A stretch of 64,000 nt of DNA from Streptomyces sp. NBC_00358 (lineage in GTDB: Bacteria > Actinomycetota > Actinomycetes > Streptomycetales > Streptomycetaceae): the NCBI RefSeq assembly GCF_036099295.1, contig NZ_CP107976.1:4216001-4280000 (forward strand), written 5' to 3'. The notes under the pieces were generated by a model. It was given only the letters and a program-made list of their open reading frames with translations, did not search any database and had not been told where the DNA came from. A program made the translations under genes and the position numbers. Position 1 is the first letter of the stretch, and the number at the start of each line of letters is the position of its first letter. Below, one piece after another: positions 33,232 to 41,863 of the stretch.

Positions 33232-35256
33232 GTGCTCAACGTGACGGAGATCCTCAAACGCCTGGTGATCGGCCGGGCGATGCGCAGCGAGGAACTGCAC
33301 TCGACGCTGCTGCCCAAGCGCCTGGCCCTGCCGATCTTCGCCTCCGACCCGCTGTCGTCCGTGGCGTACGCGACACAGGAGATCCTTCTCGTCCTCACCC
33401 TCGGCGGACTGGCGTATCTGCACTTCACGCCGTGGATCGCGGGCGCGGTGGTGGCGCTGATGGCCGTCGTGGTGCTGTCGTACCGGCAGGTGGTGCACGC
33501 CTATCCGAGCGGGGGCGGTTCCTTCGAGGTCGCGTCGACGAACCTGGGCCCCTCGGCCGGACTGGTCGTCGCCGCGTCGCTCCTGGTCGACTACGTCATG
33601 ACGGTCGCCGTCTCCGTCGCCTCCGGCGTCGACAACATCATCTCGGCGATCCCCGGGCTCGCCCACGAACGCGTCCCGATGGCGCTCGTCTTCGTGGCCC
33701 TCCTCGCGGCCGTCAACCTGCGGGGGGTGCGCGAGTCGGGGCGGGCCTTCGCCGCGCCGACGTATCTGTTCATCGGCGGTGTGCTGGTCATGGTGGTCAC
33801 CGGCATGATCCGGTACGCCCTCGGGGACGCGCCGGTCGCCGAGAGCGCCGCCTACGGTGTCACGCCGGACCCCGCCGACGCGCACCTGACGGGCCTGGCC
33901 CTGGTGATGCTGGTGCTGCGCGCGTTCTCCTCCGGGTGCACGGCGCTGACCGGCGTGGAGGCGATCTCCAACGGCGTCCCGGCGTTCCGCAAGCCCAAGG
34001 CGACCAACGCGGCCACCACCCTGGCGGCGATGGGCAGCCTCGCGATCGTCATGTTCGCCGGTGTCACCACGCTGGCGCTGGTCTCGAAAGTGCACATCAC
34101 CGACGACTCGTGCCGGCTCACCGGGTTGAGCGGCGACTGCGCCTCCTACACACAGCGCACGGTCATCGCACAGGTCGCGGCGGCCGTGTTCGGCGGGGAG
34201 CACAGCTTCGGCTTCTACTTCATCCAGGCGGCGACGGCTCTCGTCCTGGTCCTGGCCGCGAACACGGCCTTCAACGGCTTCCCCTCACTGTCCTCGATCC
34301 TCGCCCAACACCGCTATCTGCCCCATCAGTTGCACAACCGGGGCGACCGACTGGCCTTCTCCAACGGCATCCTGGCCCTCGCGATCGTCGCGGGCCTGTT
34401 GCTGTGGGGCTACAAGGCCAACGTCACCAGCCTCATCCACCTCTACATCCTCGGCGTGTTCACCTCCTTCACCCTCTCCCAGCTCGGCATGGTGCGGCAC
34501 TGGAACCGGGAACTGCGCGGCGAACCCGACGTGACCGTGCGCCGTCGTCACCACACGGCGCGCCTGATCAACGCGGTGGGCTCGGTCGTCACCGGACTCG
34601 TCCTCCTCATCGTCCTGACCACCAAGTTCACCCAGGGCGCGTGGCTGGCCGTCCTCGCGGCGGCCGTGCTGTGGGTGACGATGCGCGCGATCCGGCGCCA
34701 CTACGACAGCACCGCGGCGGAGCTGGCGGTGACCGACCCGCACGGTGAACTCGCCCCGCCCAGCCGGGTGTTCGCGATCGTGCTCGTGTCCACGCTGCAC
34801 AAGCCGACGCTGCGGGCCCTCGCCTACGCGCACGCCACCCGTCCCGACCGGTTGGAGGCACTGACTGTCTCCGTCGACCCGGCCGAGACGACCGAGCTGC
34901 GCAGGCGCTGGGAGGAGTACGGCATCGACGTACCGCTGAAGATCGTCGACTCCCCCTACCGCGAGATCACCAAGCCGGTCGTCGGGTACGTCCGCGCGGT
35001 GCGCCGCGAAAGCCCGCGCGACATCGTCGCCGTCTTCGTCCCCGAGTACGTCGTCGGCCACTGGTGGGAGAACCTCCTCCACAACCAGTCCGCGCTGTGG
35101 CTCAAGAACCGGCTGCTCTTCACCCCGGGTGTGATGGTGACGAGCGTGCCCTGGCAACTCACCTCCTCCGCCCATGCCGACCGGCCGGCCGGTCGGGCAC
35201 CGGGGTCCGTCCGCCGGGGAGAGCCGCCGGTGCCTCCGCGGCCACGGAGCCGATAG
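33232..35256 (+). CDS. APC-superfamily permease, KimA-like potassium importer candidate
   Basis: A 674-residue permease. The N-terminal cytoplasmic helix (LPIFASDPLSSVAYATQEIL), the SYRQVVHAYPSGGGSFEVA loop and LLVDYVMTVAVSVASGVDNI closely parallel KimA. About 12 membrane helices end near residue 490, followed by a 170-residue cytoplasmic domain and a Pro/Arg-rich tail. The GTG start has no ribosome site but a -10 box six bases upstream. Clustering with kdp supports potassium as substrate; direct proof is lacking. Confidence 0.87.
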   Translation: MLNVTEILKRLVIGRAMRSEELHSTLLPKRLALPIFASDPLSSVAYATQEILLVLTLGGLAYLHFTPWIAGAVVALMAVVVLSYRQVVHAYPSGGGSFEVASTNLGPSAGLVVAASLLVDYVMTVAVSVASGVDNIISAIPGLAHERVPMALVFVALLAAVNLRGVRESGRAFAAPTYLFIGGVLVMVVTGMIRYALGDAPVAESAAYGVTPDPADAHLTGLALVMLVLRAFSSGCTALTGVEAISNGVPAFRKPKATNAATTLAAMGSLAIVMFAGVTTLALVSKVHITDDSCRLTGLSGDCASYTQRTVIAQVAAAVFGGEHSFGFYFIQAATALVLVLAANTAFNGFPSLSSILAQHRYLPHQLHNRGDRLAFSNGILALAIVAGLLLWGYKANVTSLIHLYILGVFTSFTLSQLGMVRHWNRELRGEPDVTVRRRHHTARLINAVGSVVTGLVLLIVLTTKFTQGAWLAVLAAAVLWVTMRAIRRHYDSTAAELAVTDPHGELAPPSRVFAIVLVSTLHKPTLRALAYAHATRPDRLEALTVSVDPAETTELRRRWEEYGIDVPLKIVDSPYREITKPVVGYVRAVRRESPRDIVAVFVPEYVVGHWWENLLHNQSALWLKNRLLFTPGVMVTSVPWQLTSSAHADRPAGRAPGSVRRGEPPVPPRPRSR

Positions 35257-35303
35257 CCACGCTCCGCCCCCTGGCGTACTCGTGATGCGCGACCGGCCGG
35301 TCT

Positions 35304-35337
35304 TAACGCAAGCTTGACGCCTGGGGCCCCGTGACGC
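35304..35337. promoter_or_regulatory. TGACGC-type direct repeat upstream of the third APC permease
   Basis: TAACGC (35304-35309) and TGACGC (35315-35320) are 11 bp apart, and a further TGACGC lies at 35332-35337. They lie 95-128 bases before the ATG at 35432. Confidence 0.5.
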
Positions 35338-35431
35338 GTGGGCCCAGGGATCACTCTCTGCATACGCTGATGGGCGCCGTCTCCTCGATGGCCGGAACCG
35401 TTCGAAGAGCCGTACGTCAGGAGAGTCACCG

Positions 35432-37390
35432 ATGGCCAGCACCGAGCCCGCACCGCCGAGCCGCTTGCGGGCGTGGATGCTGGAAGGCCTGTCCGACATG
35501 GGCAAGACCAAGGGCCGCCGGCTGCCCGGCCCGGCGGCGCCCGCGCCCGTGCACAAGGGGCAGCGCTGGTGGCGCGTCATGTGCCTGACCGGTGTCGACT
35601 ACTTCTCCACCCTCGGCTACCAGCCGGGCATCGCCGCCCTCGCGGCCGGACTGCTGTCCCCCGTGGCGACCGTCGTGCTCGTCATCGTCACCCTGGCGGG
35701 CGCACTGCCCGTCTACCGCCGCGTCGCCGAGGAGAGCCCGCACGGCGAGGGCTCCATCGCGATGCTGGAACGCCTGCTCTCCTTCTGGAAGGGCAAGCTG
35801 TTCGTCCTCACCCTGCTGGGCTTCGCCGCCACCGACTTCCTGATCACCATCACCCTCTCGGCGGCCGACGCCTCCACCCACCTGGTGGAGAACCCGCATC
35901 TGAACAGCGCGCTGCACGACAAGCAGATGGTGATCACCCTGTTCCTGGTGGCCCTGCTGGGCGCGGTCTTCCTCAAGGGCTTCCTGGAGGCGATCGGCGT
36001 AGCGGTGGTGCTCGTCGGCATCTACCTCGGGCTCAACGTCGTGGTCGCCGTGGCGGGAGTCTGGGAGGTCGCCACCCACGAGCACCTCGTCACCGACTGG
36101 TCCACCGCGCTGACCGCCGAACACGGGAACGTCCTGGCCATGATCGGGGTGTCCCTGCTGGTCTTCCCGAAACTCGCGCTCGGCCTGTCCGGCTTCGAGA
36201 CCGGAGTCGCGGTCATGCCGCACGTCGAGGGCGAGACCAGCGACACCGAGGAGAAGCCGACCGGGCGGATCCGCGGCGCGAAGAAGCTGCTGACCACCGC
36301 CGCCGTGATCATGAGCGTGTTCCTGATCGTCACCAGCTTCATCACCACCGTGCTGATCCCGCCGAAGGAGTTCCAGCCGGGCGGCCAGGCCAACGGCCGC
36401 GCCCTCGCCTACCTGGCCCACGAGTACCTCGGCAACGCCTTCGGCACGGTCTACGACGTCTCCACCATCTGCATCCTGTGGTTCGCCGGCGCCTCCGCCA
36501 TGGCCGGGCTCCTCAACCTCATGCCGCGCTATCTCCCGCGCTACGGCATGGCCCCGCACTGGGCGCGGGCCGTCCGCCCCATGGTGATCGTCTTCACCCT
36601 GATCGCGTTCCTGGTCACCTGGATCTTCGACGCCGACGTCGACGCGCAGGGCGGCGCGTACGCGACCGGTGTCCTCGTCCTGATCAGCTCCGCCGCCATC
36701 GCCGTCACCATCGCCGCCCGCAAGGCCGGCCAGAAGCACTGGACCATCGGCTTCGCCGTCATCTCGGCCGTCTTCCTCTACACGACCGTCGTCAACGTCA
36801 TCGAGCGCCCCGACGGTGTGAAGATCGGCGCCTGCTTCATCGCCGGCATCATCCTGGTCTCCCTGCTCTCCCGGCTCGCCCGCGCCTTCGAGCTGCGGGT
36901 GACCAGCATGGCCATGGACGACATGGCCGAACGGTTCGTACGGGACATCGCCAGCCGGCGGATCCGGTTCGTCGCCAACGAACCCGACAAGCGCGACGTC
37001 GCCGAGTACCGCGAGAAGATCGAGCAGATCCGCGCCGACCACGACCTCCCGGTCCAGGAGGACGTCGTCTTCCTTGAGGTCACCGTGCGCGACCCCTCGG
37101 AGTTCGAGTCGGTGATGAACGTACGCGGAGAGGTCCTGCACGGCCGCTACCGCGTCCTCACCCTGGAGTCCGCCTCCATCCCCAACGCCCTCGCCGCCCT
37201 GCTGCTGTACGTCCGCGACAGCACGGGCCGTATCCCGCACATCTACTTCGAGTGGACCGAGGGCAACCCCTTCACCAACTTCCTGCGCTTCTTCCTCTTC
37301 GGCCAGGGCGAGGTGGCGCCGGTCACCCGGGAGGTCCTGCGCGAGGCCGAGCCCGACCGGGCACGACGGCCGCGGGTGCACGTCGGCTGA
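35432..37390 (+). CDS. APC-family permease (amino acid/cation transporter type)
   Basis: A 652-residue membrane protein with an N-terminal cytoplasmic stretch (1-50), GVDYFSTLGYQPGIAALAAG starting near residue 55, roughly 12 membrane helices to about residue 485, and a 160-residue soluble tail. It belongs to an actinobacterial APC branch usually annotated as amino acid transporters, more distant from KimA than its neighbours. It has its own promoter region with the TGACGC element and precedes the two-component genes by 133 bases. Confidence 0.85.
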   Translation: MASTEPAPPSRLRAWMLEGLSDMGKTKGRRLPGPAAPAPVHKGQRWWRVMCLTGVDYFSTLGYQPGIAALAAGLLSPVATVVLVIVTLAGALPVYRRVAEESPHGEGSIAMLERLLSFWKGKLFVLTLLGFAATDFLITITLSAADASTHLVENPHLNSALHDKQMVITLFLVALLGAVFLKGFLEAIGVAVVLVGIYLGLNVVVAVAGVWEVATHEHLVTDWSTALTAEHGNVLAMIGVSLLVFPKLALGLSGFETGVAVMPHVEGETSDTEEKPTGRIRGAKKLLTTAAVIMSVFLIVTSFITTVLIPPKEFQPGGQANGRALAYLAHEYLGNAFGTVYDVSTICILWFAGASAMAGLLNLMPRYLPRYGMAPHWARAVRPMVIVFTLIAFLVTWIFDADVDAQGGAYATGVLVLISSAAIAVTIAARKAGQKHWTIGFAVISAVFLYTTVVNVIERPDGVKIGACFIAGIILVSLLSRLARAFELRVTSMAMDDMAERFVRDIASRRIRFVANEPDKRDVAEYREKIEQIRADHDLPVQEDVVFLEVTVRDPSEFESVMNVRGEVLHGRYRVLTLESASIPNALAALLLYVRDSTGRIPHIYFEWTEGNPFTNFLRFFLFGQGEVAPVTREVLREAEPDRARRPRVHVG

Positions 37391-37523
37391 GCCGCGCCGC
37401 GACAGCGCCGGGACCTTTGGGGCACGTCCGACACACCGGAAAGGGGTGAGAGGCCGGTAAGAAGGCCGTTCGTGGACCCGCTCACCAGGTCGCATGCCGC
37501 CAACGGCTTGGCAGACTGGTCGG

Positions 37524-38249
37524 GTGCCCCAGAACGTACTGCTCGCCGAGGACGACCGCGCCATCCGCCATGCTCTGGAAAGGGCACTGACACTGGAGGG
37601 CTACGAGGTGACGGCCGTGGCCGACGGGGTGGAAGCGCTCGCCCAGGCCCACCGCACACCACCGGACGTCCTCCTCCTGGACGTCATGATGCCCGGCATC
37701 GACGGCCTCCAGGTGTGCCGCGTGCTGCGCGCCGAGGGCAACCGCACCCCGATCCTGATGCTCACCGCGCTCGTCGAGACCGCCGACCGCATCGCGGGCC
37801 TCGACGCGGGCGCCGACGACTACGTGGTCAAGCCGTTCGACGTCGAGGAGGTCTTCGCCCGGCTGCGCGCCCTGCTGCGCCGCACCGGGACCGGAGCCGA
37901 CGACGACGCGGCGGCGCCGCCCGCGCCCCGGGAGCCCCAGACCTCCAGCGGTCAGGTCTCCGCGGCCGGGCTGCGCATGGACATCCAGGCACGCCGGGCC
38001 TGGCGCGGGCAGCGCGAGCTGGAACTGACCCGGACCGAGTTCGAGCTGCTCGAACTGCTCGTCCGCAACGCGGGCATCGTCCTCGACCACTCCACGATCT
38101 ACGACCGGATCTGGGGCTACGACTTCGGCCCCGGCTCCAAGAACCTCGCCGTCTACGTGGGCTACCTGCGGCGCAAGCTCGACGAGCCGGGCGCACCGGC
38201 GCTGATCCACACCGTTCGGGGCGTGGGATACGTCCTGAGGGAGGACTGA
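37524..38249 (+). CDS. OmpR/PhoB-family response regulator (MprA-like)
   Basis: A 241-residue response regulator. The receiver domain (1-120) has acidic residues in LLAEDD, phospho-acceptor D53 (LLLDVMMPG) and the conserved lysine in VVKPF; the winged-helix DNA-binding domain (about 140-240) ends in TVRGVGYVLRED. Sequence character is closest to MprA/PrrA-type regulators. The GTG start is chosen because the receiver begins immediately; CAGACT six bases before it may be a leaderless -10 box. The kinase gene follows without a gap. Confidence 0.93.
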   Translation: MPQNVLLAEDDRAIRHALERALTLEGYEVTAVADGVEALAQAHRTPPDVLLLDVMMPGIDGLQVCRVLRAEGNRTPILMLTALVETADRIAGLDAGADDYVVKPFDVEEVFARLRALLRRTGTGADDDAAAPPAPREPQTSSGQVSAAGLRMDIQARRAWRGQRELELTRTEFELLELLVRNAGIVLDHSTIYDRIWGYDFGPGSKNLAVYVGYLRRKLDEPGAPALIHTVRGVGYVLRED

Positions 38250-39710
38250 GTGCGAAGACGGCTGCGGCAGGTGTCCTCCCTGCGGACCACCTTCACCGTG
38301 TCCTTCGCGGCCGTCGCCGCCGCCGTCACGGTCCTGGTCGGATTCCTGAGCTACGACGCCGCCGCCCGGCTGGTGCGGGTCGACCAGCAGACGGTCTTCG
38401 CCGAGGTGGTGCAGGACCTGCGCGACCAGGTGCGTGAGGACGCCCTGCAGACAAGCGACTTCGCCTCCTCCGACCCCGACCACGACGGACCCCTCGACGA
38501 CATCATCCGGCCCAGCCGCACCGACGTTCAGGTGCTCGGGCCCAAGGGCGCGATCGTCGACCGCGGTGTTCCGCCGCTGCCCGTGGACAGCCACGACCGG
38601 GCGATCGCCGACGACCGCACCGCGGGCAAGGTGGAGGAGCACAAGGACGTCAGCGTCGCCGACGACCGCTACCGGCTGGCGACCGTCTCGCTCGGCGGCG
38701 GACGGGGCGCGGTGCAGGTCGCCCAGCAGTTCAGCGACACGGAGGATCTGCTCCGGGTGCTCCAGCGGCGGACCGTCCTGCTCGTCGGGGCCGTCGTGAT
38801 CGCCGCGGGGCTGTTCGGCTGGTGGCTGGCCCGGCGCATCACCCGGCGTCTGGTCCGGCTCGCCGGGGCCGCCGAGGACGTGGCGCGCACCGGTCGCCTC
38901 GGCATCCAGGTGCCGGTCACCGGGTACGACGAGGTGGCCCGGCTCGGCCGGTCCTTCGACCGGATGCTCGGGCGCCTCGCCCAGTCCGAGGAGGACCAGC
39001 GCCGCCTGGTCCAGGACGCCGGACACGAACTCCGCACGCCGCTGACCTCGCTGCGTACGAACATCTCGATGCTCCGGCGGATCGACGAACTGCCGCCCGA
39101 CGCCCGTGAGGAGATCGTCGCCGATCTGGCCCTGGAGTCCCGGGAGCTGACCGACCTGGTCAACGAACTCGTCGCCCTCGCGGCCGGCCAGTCGGACACC
39201 GAGCCGGTACGGCGGCTCGATCTCGCCGATCTGGCCGAGGACGTCGCGATCGTCGCCCGCCGCCGCACCGGCCGGGAGATCACCGTCCACGCCGTCGGCG
39301 ACACCGAGGTCGACGGCCGCCCCAGCGCCCTCCAGCGGGCGGTCTCCAACCTGGTGGAGAACGCCACCAAGTTCGACCGGGGCGGAACGGAGCCGATCGA
39401 GGTCGTGGTGACGGGGCCCGCCCCGCAGGCCGGCGCGGGGCACTCCGGCGACACCGGTGCCGGCACGGGCTCGGGCCCTCGCCGGGGGCCGGTGCGCGTC
39501 GAGGTGCTCGACCGCGGCCCCGGAATCGGCGACGACGACCTCGTCCGCGTCTTCGACCGCTTCTACCGCGCCGCCGACGCCCGCAGTCTCCCCGGTTCGG
39601 GCCTCGGCCTGTCGATCGTCCGCGAGGTCTCCACGGCCCACGGCGGCACCCCGTTCGCGTACCCCCGGAAGGGCGGCGGCACGGTGATCGGCTTCACGGT
39701 GGAGAGCTGA
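38250..39710 (+). CDS. HAMP-type sensor histidine kinase (MprB-like)
   Basis: A 486-residue sensor kinase: membrane helix (about 12-35), extracytoplasmic sensor (36-165), second helix (about 173-195), HAMP linker, dimerisation/phosphoacceptor domain with H259 (DAGHELRTPL) and an ATPase domain with NLVENATKFD (N box), DRGPGIG (G1) and GSGLGLSIV (G2). QDAGHELRTPLTSLRTNI is characteristic of MprB. The GTG immediately follows the regulator's TGA. It lacks the long KdpD N-terminal universal-stress/KdpD domain, so it is not KdpD. Confidence 0.93.
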   Translation: MRRRLRQVSSLRTTFTVSFAAVAAAVTVLVGFLSYDAAARLVRVDQQTVFAEVVQDLRDQVREDALQTSDFASSDPDHDGPLDDIIRPSRTDVQVLGPKGAIVDRGVPPLPVDSHDRAIADDRTAGKVEEHKDVSVADDRYRLATVSLGGGRGAVQVAQQFSDTEDLLRVLQRRTVLLVGAVVIAAGLFGWWLARRITRRLVRLAGAAEDVARTGRLGIQVPVTGYDEVARLGRSFDRMLGRLAQSEEDQRRLVQDAGHELRTPLTSLRTNISMLRRIDELPPDAREEIVADLALESRELTDLVNELVALAAGQSDTEPVRRLDLADLAEDVAIVARRRTGREITVHAVGDTEVDGRPSALQRAVSNLVENATKFDRGGTEPIEVVVTGPAPQAGAGHSGDTGAGTGSGPRRGPVRVEVLDRGPGIGDDDLVRVFDRFYRAADARSLPGSGLGLSIVREVSTAHGGTPFAYPRKGGGTVIGFTVES

Positions 39711-39713
39711 GGG

Positions 39714-39860
39714 CCGATTCCAGCCCCTCCGTCGGCTTCCCGGCCGCGGGCCGGAGTTCAGCCCCTCCGCCCCGCCCTTCGACCGCAGGGGCAGGATTCA
39801 GCCCCTCCGGCGTTCGAGGAACGGGGTCCGGGGCGGAGCCCCCGGGTACGGGAAGGGCAG
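39714..39860. repeat. Streptomyces-type intergenic repeat with TTCAGCCCCTCCG copies
   Basis: CAGCCCCTCCG occurs three times (about 39720, 39757 and 39799), the last followed by GCGTTCGAGGAACGGGGTCC and a GGGGCGGAGCCCCCGG dyad. Families of this composition recur between genes across Streptomyces chromosomes. Here it lies 3' of the kinase gene and could also act as a terminator. Confidence 0.6.
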
Positions 39861-39885
39861 GGGCGGCGGGGGCGAGAAACCCCGC

Positions 39886-40578
39886 CTATACCCGCAGCGC
39901 CGCGAGCTGTTCCTCGAACGGGACCACCTGGAAACCGTCCGCCCGACCGGGCACGGCCTGGGCCGGGACAGCCGCCTCGGGCGCAGCCTGGACCGGAGTC
40001 GAGGTCGCAGCCGGAGCCGGAACCTGGGCCGAGGCCGGGGAACCGGACGGCGAGGGACCGGAGAGGGCGGCCATCAATGCCGCCAACTCACCCGCCGCCC
40101 GCTCCACACGGGCGGCCAGCCCCTCCGCTCCCCAGTCCTCCGACGCCGCGTACACCCCGGTAGGCACGATCACCGCCCGCAGATACGCGAACAGCGGCCG
40201 CAGCGCGTGTTCGAGGACCAGCGAGTGCCGCCCGGTCCCCCCGGTCGCCGCGATCAGCACGGGCTTGCCCGCCAGGGCGTCCTTGTCGAGCACGTCGAAG
40301 AAGGACTTGAACAGCCCGCTGTACGAGGCGGAGAACACCGGGGTGACGACGATCAGCCCGTCCGCGGACGTCACGTCGTCGATCGCGGCGGACAGCGCCC
40401 GCCCGGGGAAGCCGTTGGTGAAGTTGTGCGCGATCTCGACGGCGAGGTCGCGCAGTTCGACGACGCGGACGTCGACGGGACCGGGCGCCCGGCCGGCGGT
40501 CGCGGCCGCCAGCCGGTCGGCCAGCAGCCGCGTGGACGACGGGACGCTCAGCCCCGCCGAGACGACGACGAGCTTCAT
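39886..40578 (-). CDS. NAD(P)H:FMN reductase, CE1759 family
   Basis: A 230-residue flavodoxin-like NADPH-dependent FMN reductase (LVVVSAGLSVPSSTRLLADRL ... TPVFSASYSGLFKSFFD ... ATGGTGRHSLV). It would supply reduced FMN to the luciferase-like monooxygenase encoded upstream, whose stop overlaps this ATG (ATGA). A 50-residue Ala/Pro/Ser-rich insertion (about 165-210) precedes the conserved C-terminal FQVVPFEEQLAAL and looks like a flexible linker. Confidence 0.9.
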   Translation of the reverse strand: MKLVVVSAGLSVPSSTRLLADRLAAATAGRAPGPVDVRVVELRDLAVEIAHNFTNGFPGRALSAAIDDVTSADGLIVVTPVFSASYSGLFKSFFDVLDKDALAGKPVLIAATGGTGRHSLVLEHALRPLFAYLRAVIVPTGVYAASEDWGAEGLAARVERAAGELAALMAALSGPSPSGSPASAQVPAPAATSTPVQAAPEAAVPAQAVPGRADGFQVVPFEEQLAALRV

Positions 40579-41666
40579 ACGGCGGTCACCTCCTCCTTGG
40601 CGGCGGCCACCCGGGCCGCGTGGGTCGGCGCGTCCGGCACGTCGGCCGGCCGCCCCTTGGCGAACTCCTCGCGCAGCACCGGCACGACCTGTTCGCCGAG
40701 CAGATCGAGCTGTTCCAGGACGGTCTTGAGCGGCAGCCCGGCGTGGTCCATCAGGAACAACTGGCGCTGGTAGTCACCGGCGTACTCGCGGAACGCCAGC
40801 GTCTTCTCGATGACCTGCTGCGGCGAGCCGACGGTCAGCGGGGTCTGCTCGGTGAAGTCCTCCAGCGACGGGCCGTGCCCGTAGACCGGCGCGTTGTCGA
40901 AGTACGGCCTGAACTCCCGTACGGCGTCCTGCGAGTTGGGCCGCACGAAGACCTGGCCGCCGAGGCCGACGATCGCCTGCTCGGCCGTGCCGTGCCCGTA
41001 GTGCGCGTACCGCTCGCGGTAGAGCTCGACCATCTTCCTGGTGTGGTCGGCGGGCCAGAAGATGTTGTTGTGGAAGAAGCCGTCGCCGTAGTACGCGGCC
41101 TGCTCGGCGATCTCCGGCGAGCGGATGGAGCCGTGCCAGACGAAGGGCGCGACCCCGTCCAGCGGGCGCGGCGTCGCCGTGAACGACTGGAGCGGCGTAC
41201 GGAACTTGCCCTCCCACGTCACCACGTCCTCGCGCCACAGGCGGTGCAGCAGCGCGTAGTTCTCGACGGCGAGGTTGATGCCCTGCCGGATGTCCTGCCC
41301 GAACCAGGGGTAGACGGGCCCGGTGTTGCCGCGCCCCATCATCAGGTCGACCCGGCCGTCCGCGAGATGCTGGAGCATCGCGAAGTCCTCGGCGATCTTC
41401 ACCGGGTCGTTGGTGGTGATCAGGGTCGTGGACGTGGACAGGACCAGCTTCTCGGTGCGCGCCGCGATGTAGCCGAGCATGGTGGTCGGGGACGACGGCA
41501 CGAACGGCGGGTTGTGGTGCTCGCCGGTCGCGAAGACGTCGAGGCCGACCTCCTCGGCCTTCAGCGCGATGGCGACCATGGCCTTGATGCGCTCGTGCTC
41601 ACTCGGCTCCCGGCCCGTGGTCGGGTCCGGAGTCACATCGCCGACGCTGAAGATCCCGAACTGCAT
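40575..41666 (-). CDS. LLM class flavin-dependent oxidoreductase, CE1758 family
   Basis: A 363-residue luciferase-like monooxygenase. It begins MQFGIFSVGDVTPDPTTG and has the F420/FMN-type TIM barrel motifs FATGEHHNPPFVPSSPTTML and LMMGRGNTGPVYPWFG. Together with the overlapping reductase gene it forms the actinobacterial CE1758/CE1759 two-component system; the natural substrate is unknown. A GTTGA-N4-TCAAC dyad lies 21 bases upstream of the ATG, a likely repressor site. Confidence 0.9.
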   Translation of the reverse strand: MQFGIFSVGDVTPDPTTGREPSEHERIKAMVAIALKAEEVGLDVFATGEHHNPPFVPSSPTTMLGYIAARTEKLVLSTSTTLITTNDPVKIAEDFAMLQHLADGRVDLMMGRGNTGPVYPWFGQDIRQGINLAVENYALLHRLWREDVVTWEGKFRTPLQSFTATPRPLDGVAPFVWHGSIRSPEIAEQAAYYGDGFFHNNIFWPADHTRKMVELYRERYAHYGHGTAEQAIVGLGGQVFVRPNSQDAVREFRPYFDNAPVYGHGPSLEDFTEQTPLTVGSPQQVIEKTLAFREYAGDYQRQLFLMDHAGLPLKTVLEQLDLLGEQVVPVLREEFAKGRPADVPDAPTHAARVAAAKEEVTAV

Positions 41667-41686
41667 GGTCGCTCACCCTCCATTTT

Positions 41687-41700
41687 GTTGACTGTTCAAC
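41687..41700. promoter_or_regulatory. GTTGA-N4-TCAAC dyad upstream of the LLM monooxygenase gene
   Basis: Perfect 5-bp arms GTTGA and TCAAC flank CTGT, inside an AT-rich stretch unusual here (TTTTGTTG ... TCAACTATA). It is in the divergent region between the monooxygenase and MFS genes. The nearby MarR protein is a candidate binder by proximity only. Confidence 0.45.
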
Positions 41701-41863
41701 TATACCCTCGAACCACCACCTCCCTCCAGGTATTCCGCGCCCACCCGAGCCGGCCCCGCGACACCGGGAAGACCCGCCCCCGGGACGACCCCGGTCACCC
41801 ACGCCGTCACCGCCGGCGAATCCCGCTTGACCGGGCCGCACTCCATGCCCGACATTTATCTGC

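Noticed and set aside
37524..39710. KdpDE two-component system next to kdp
   Set aside because: The kinase lacks the large KdpD N-terminal domain and four-helix membrane unit; its phosphoacceptor region is MprB-like. Proximity to kdp does not make it KdpDE, though it may still regulate the island.
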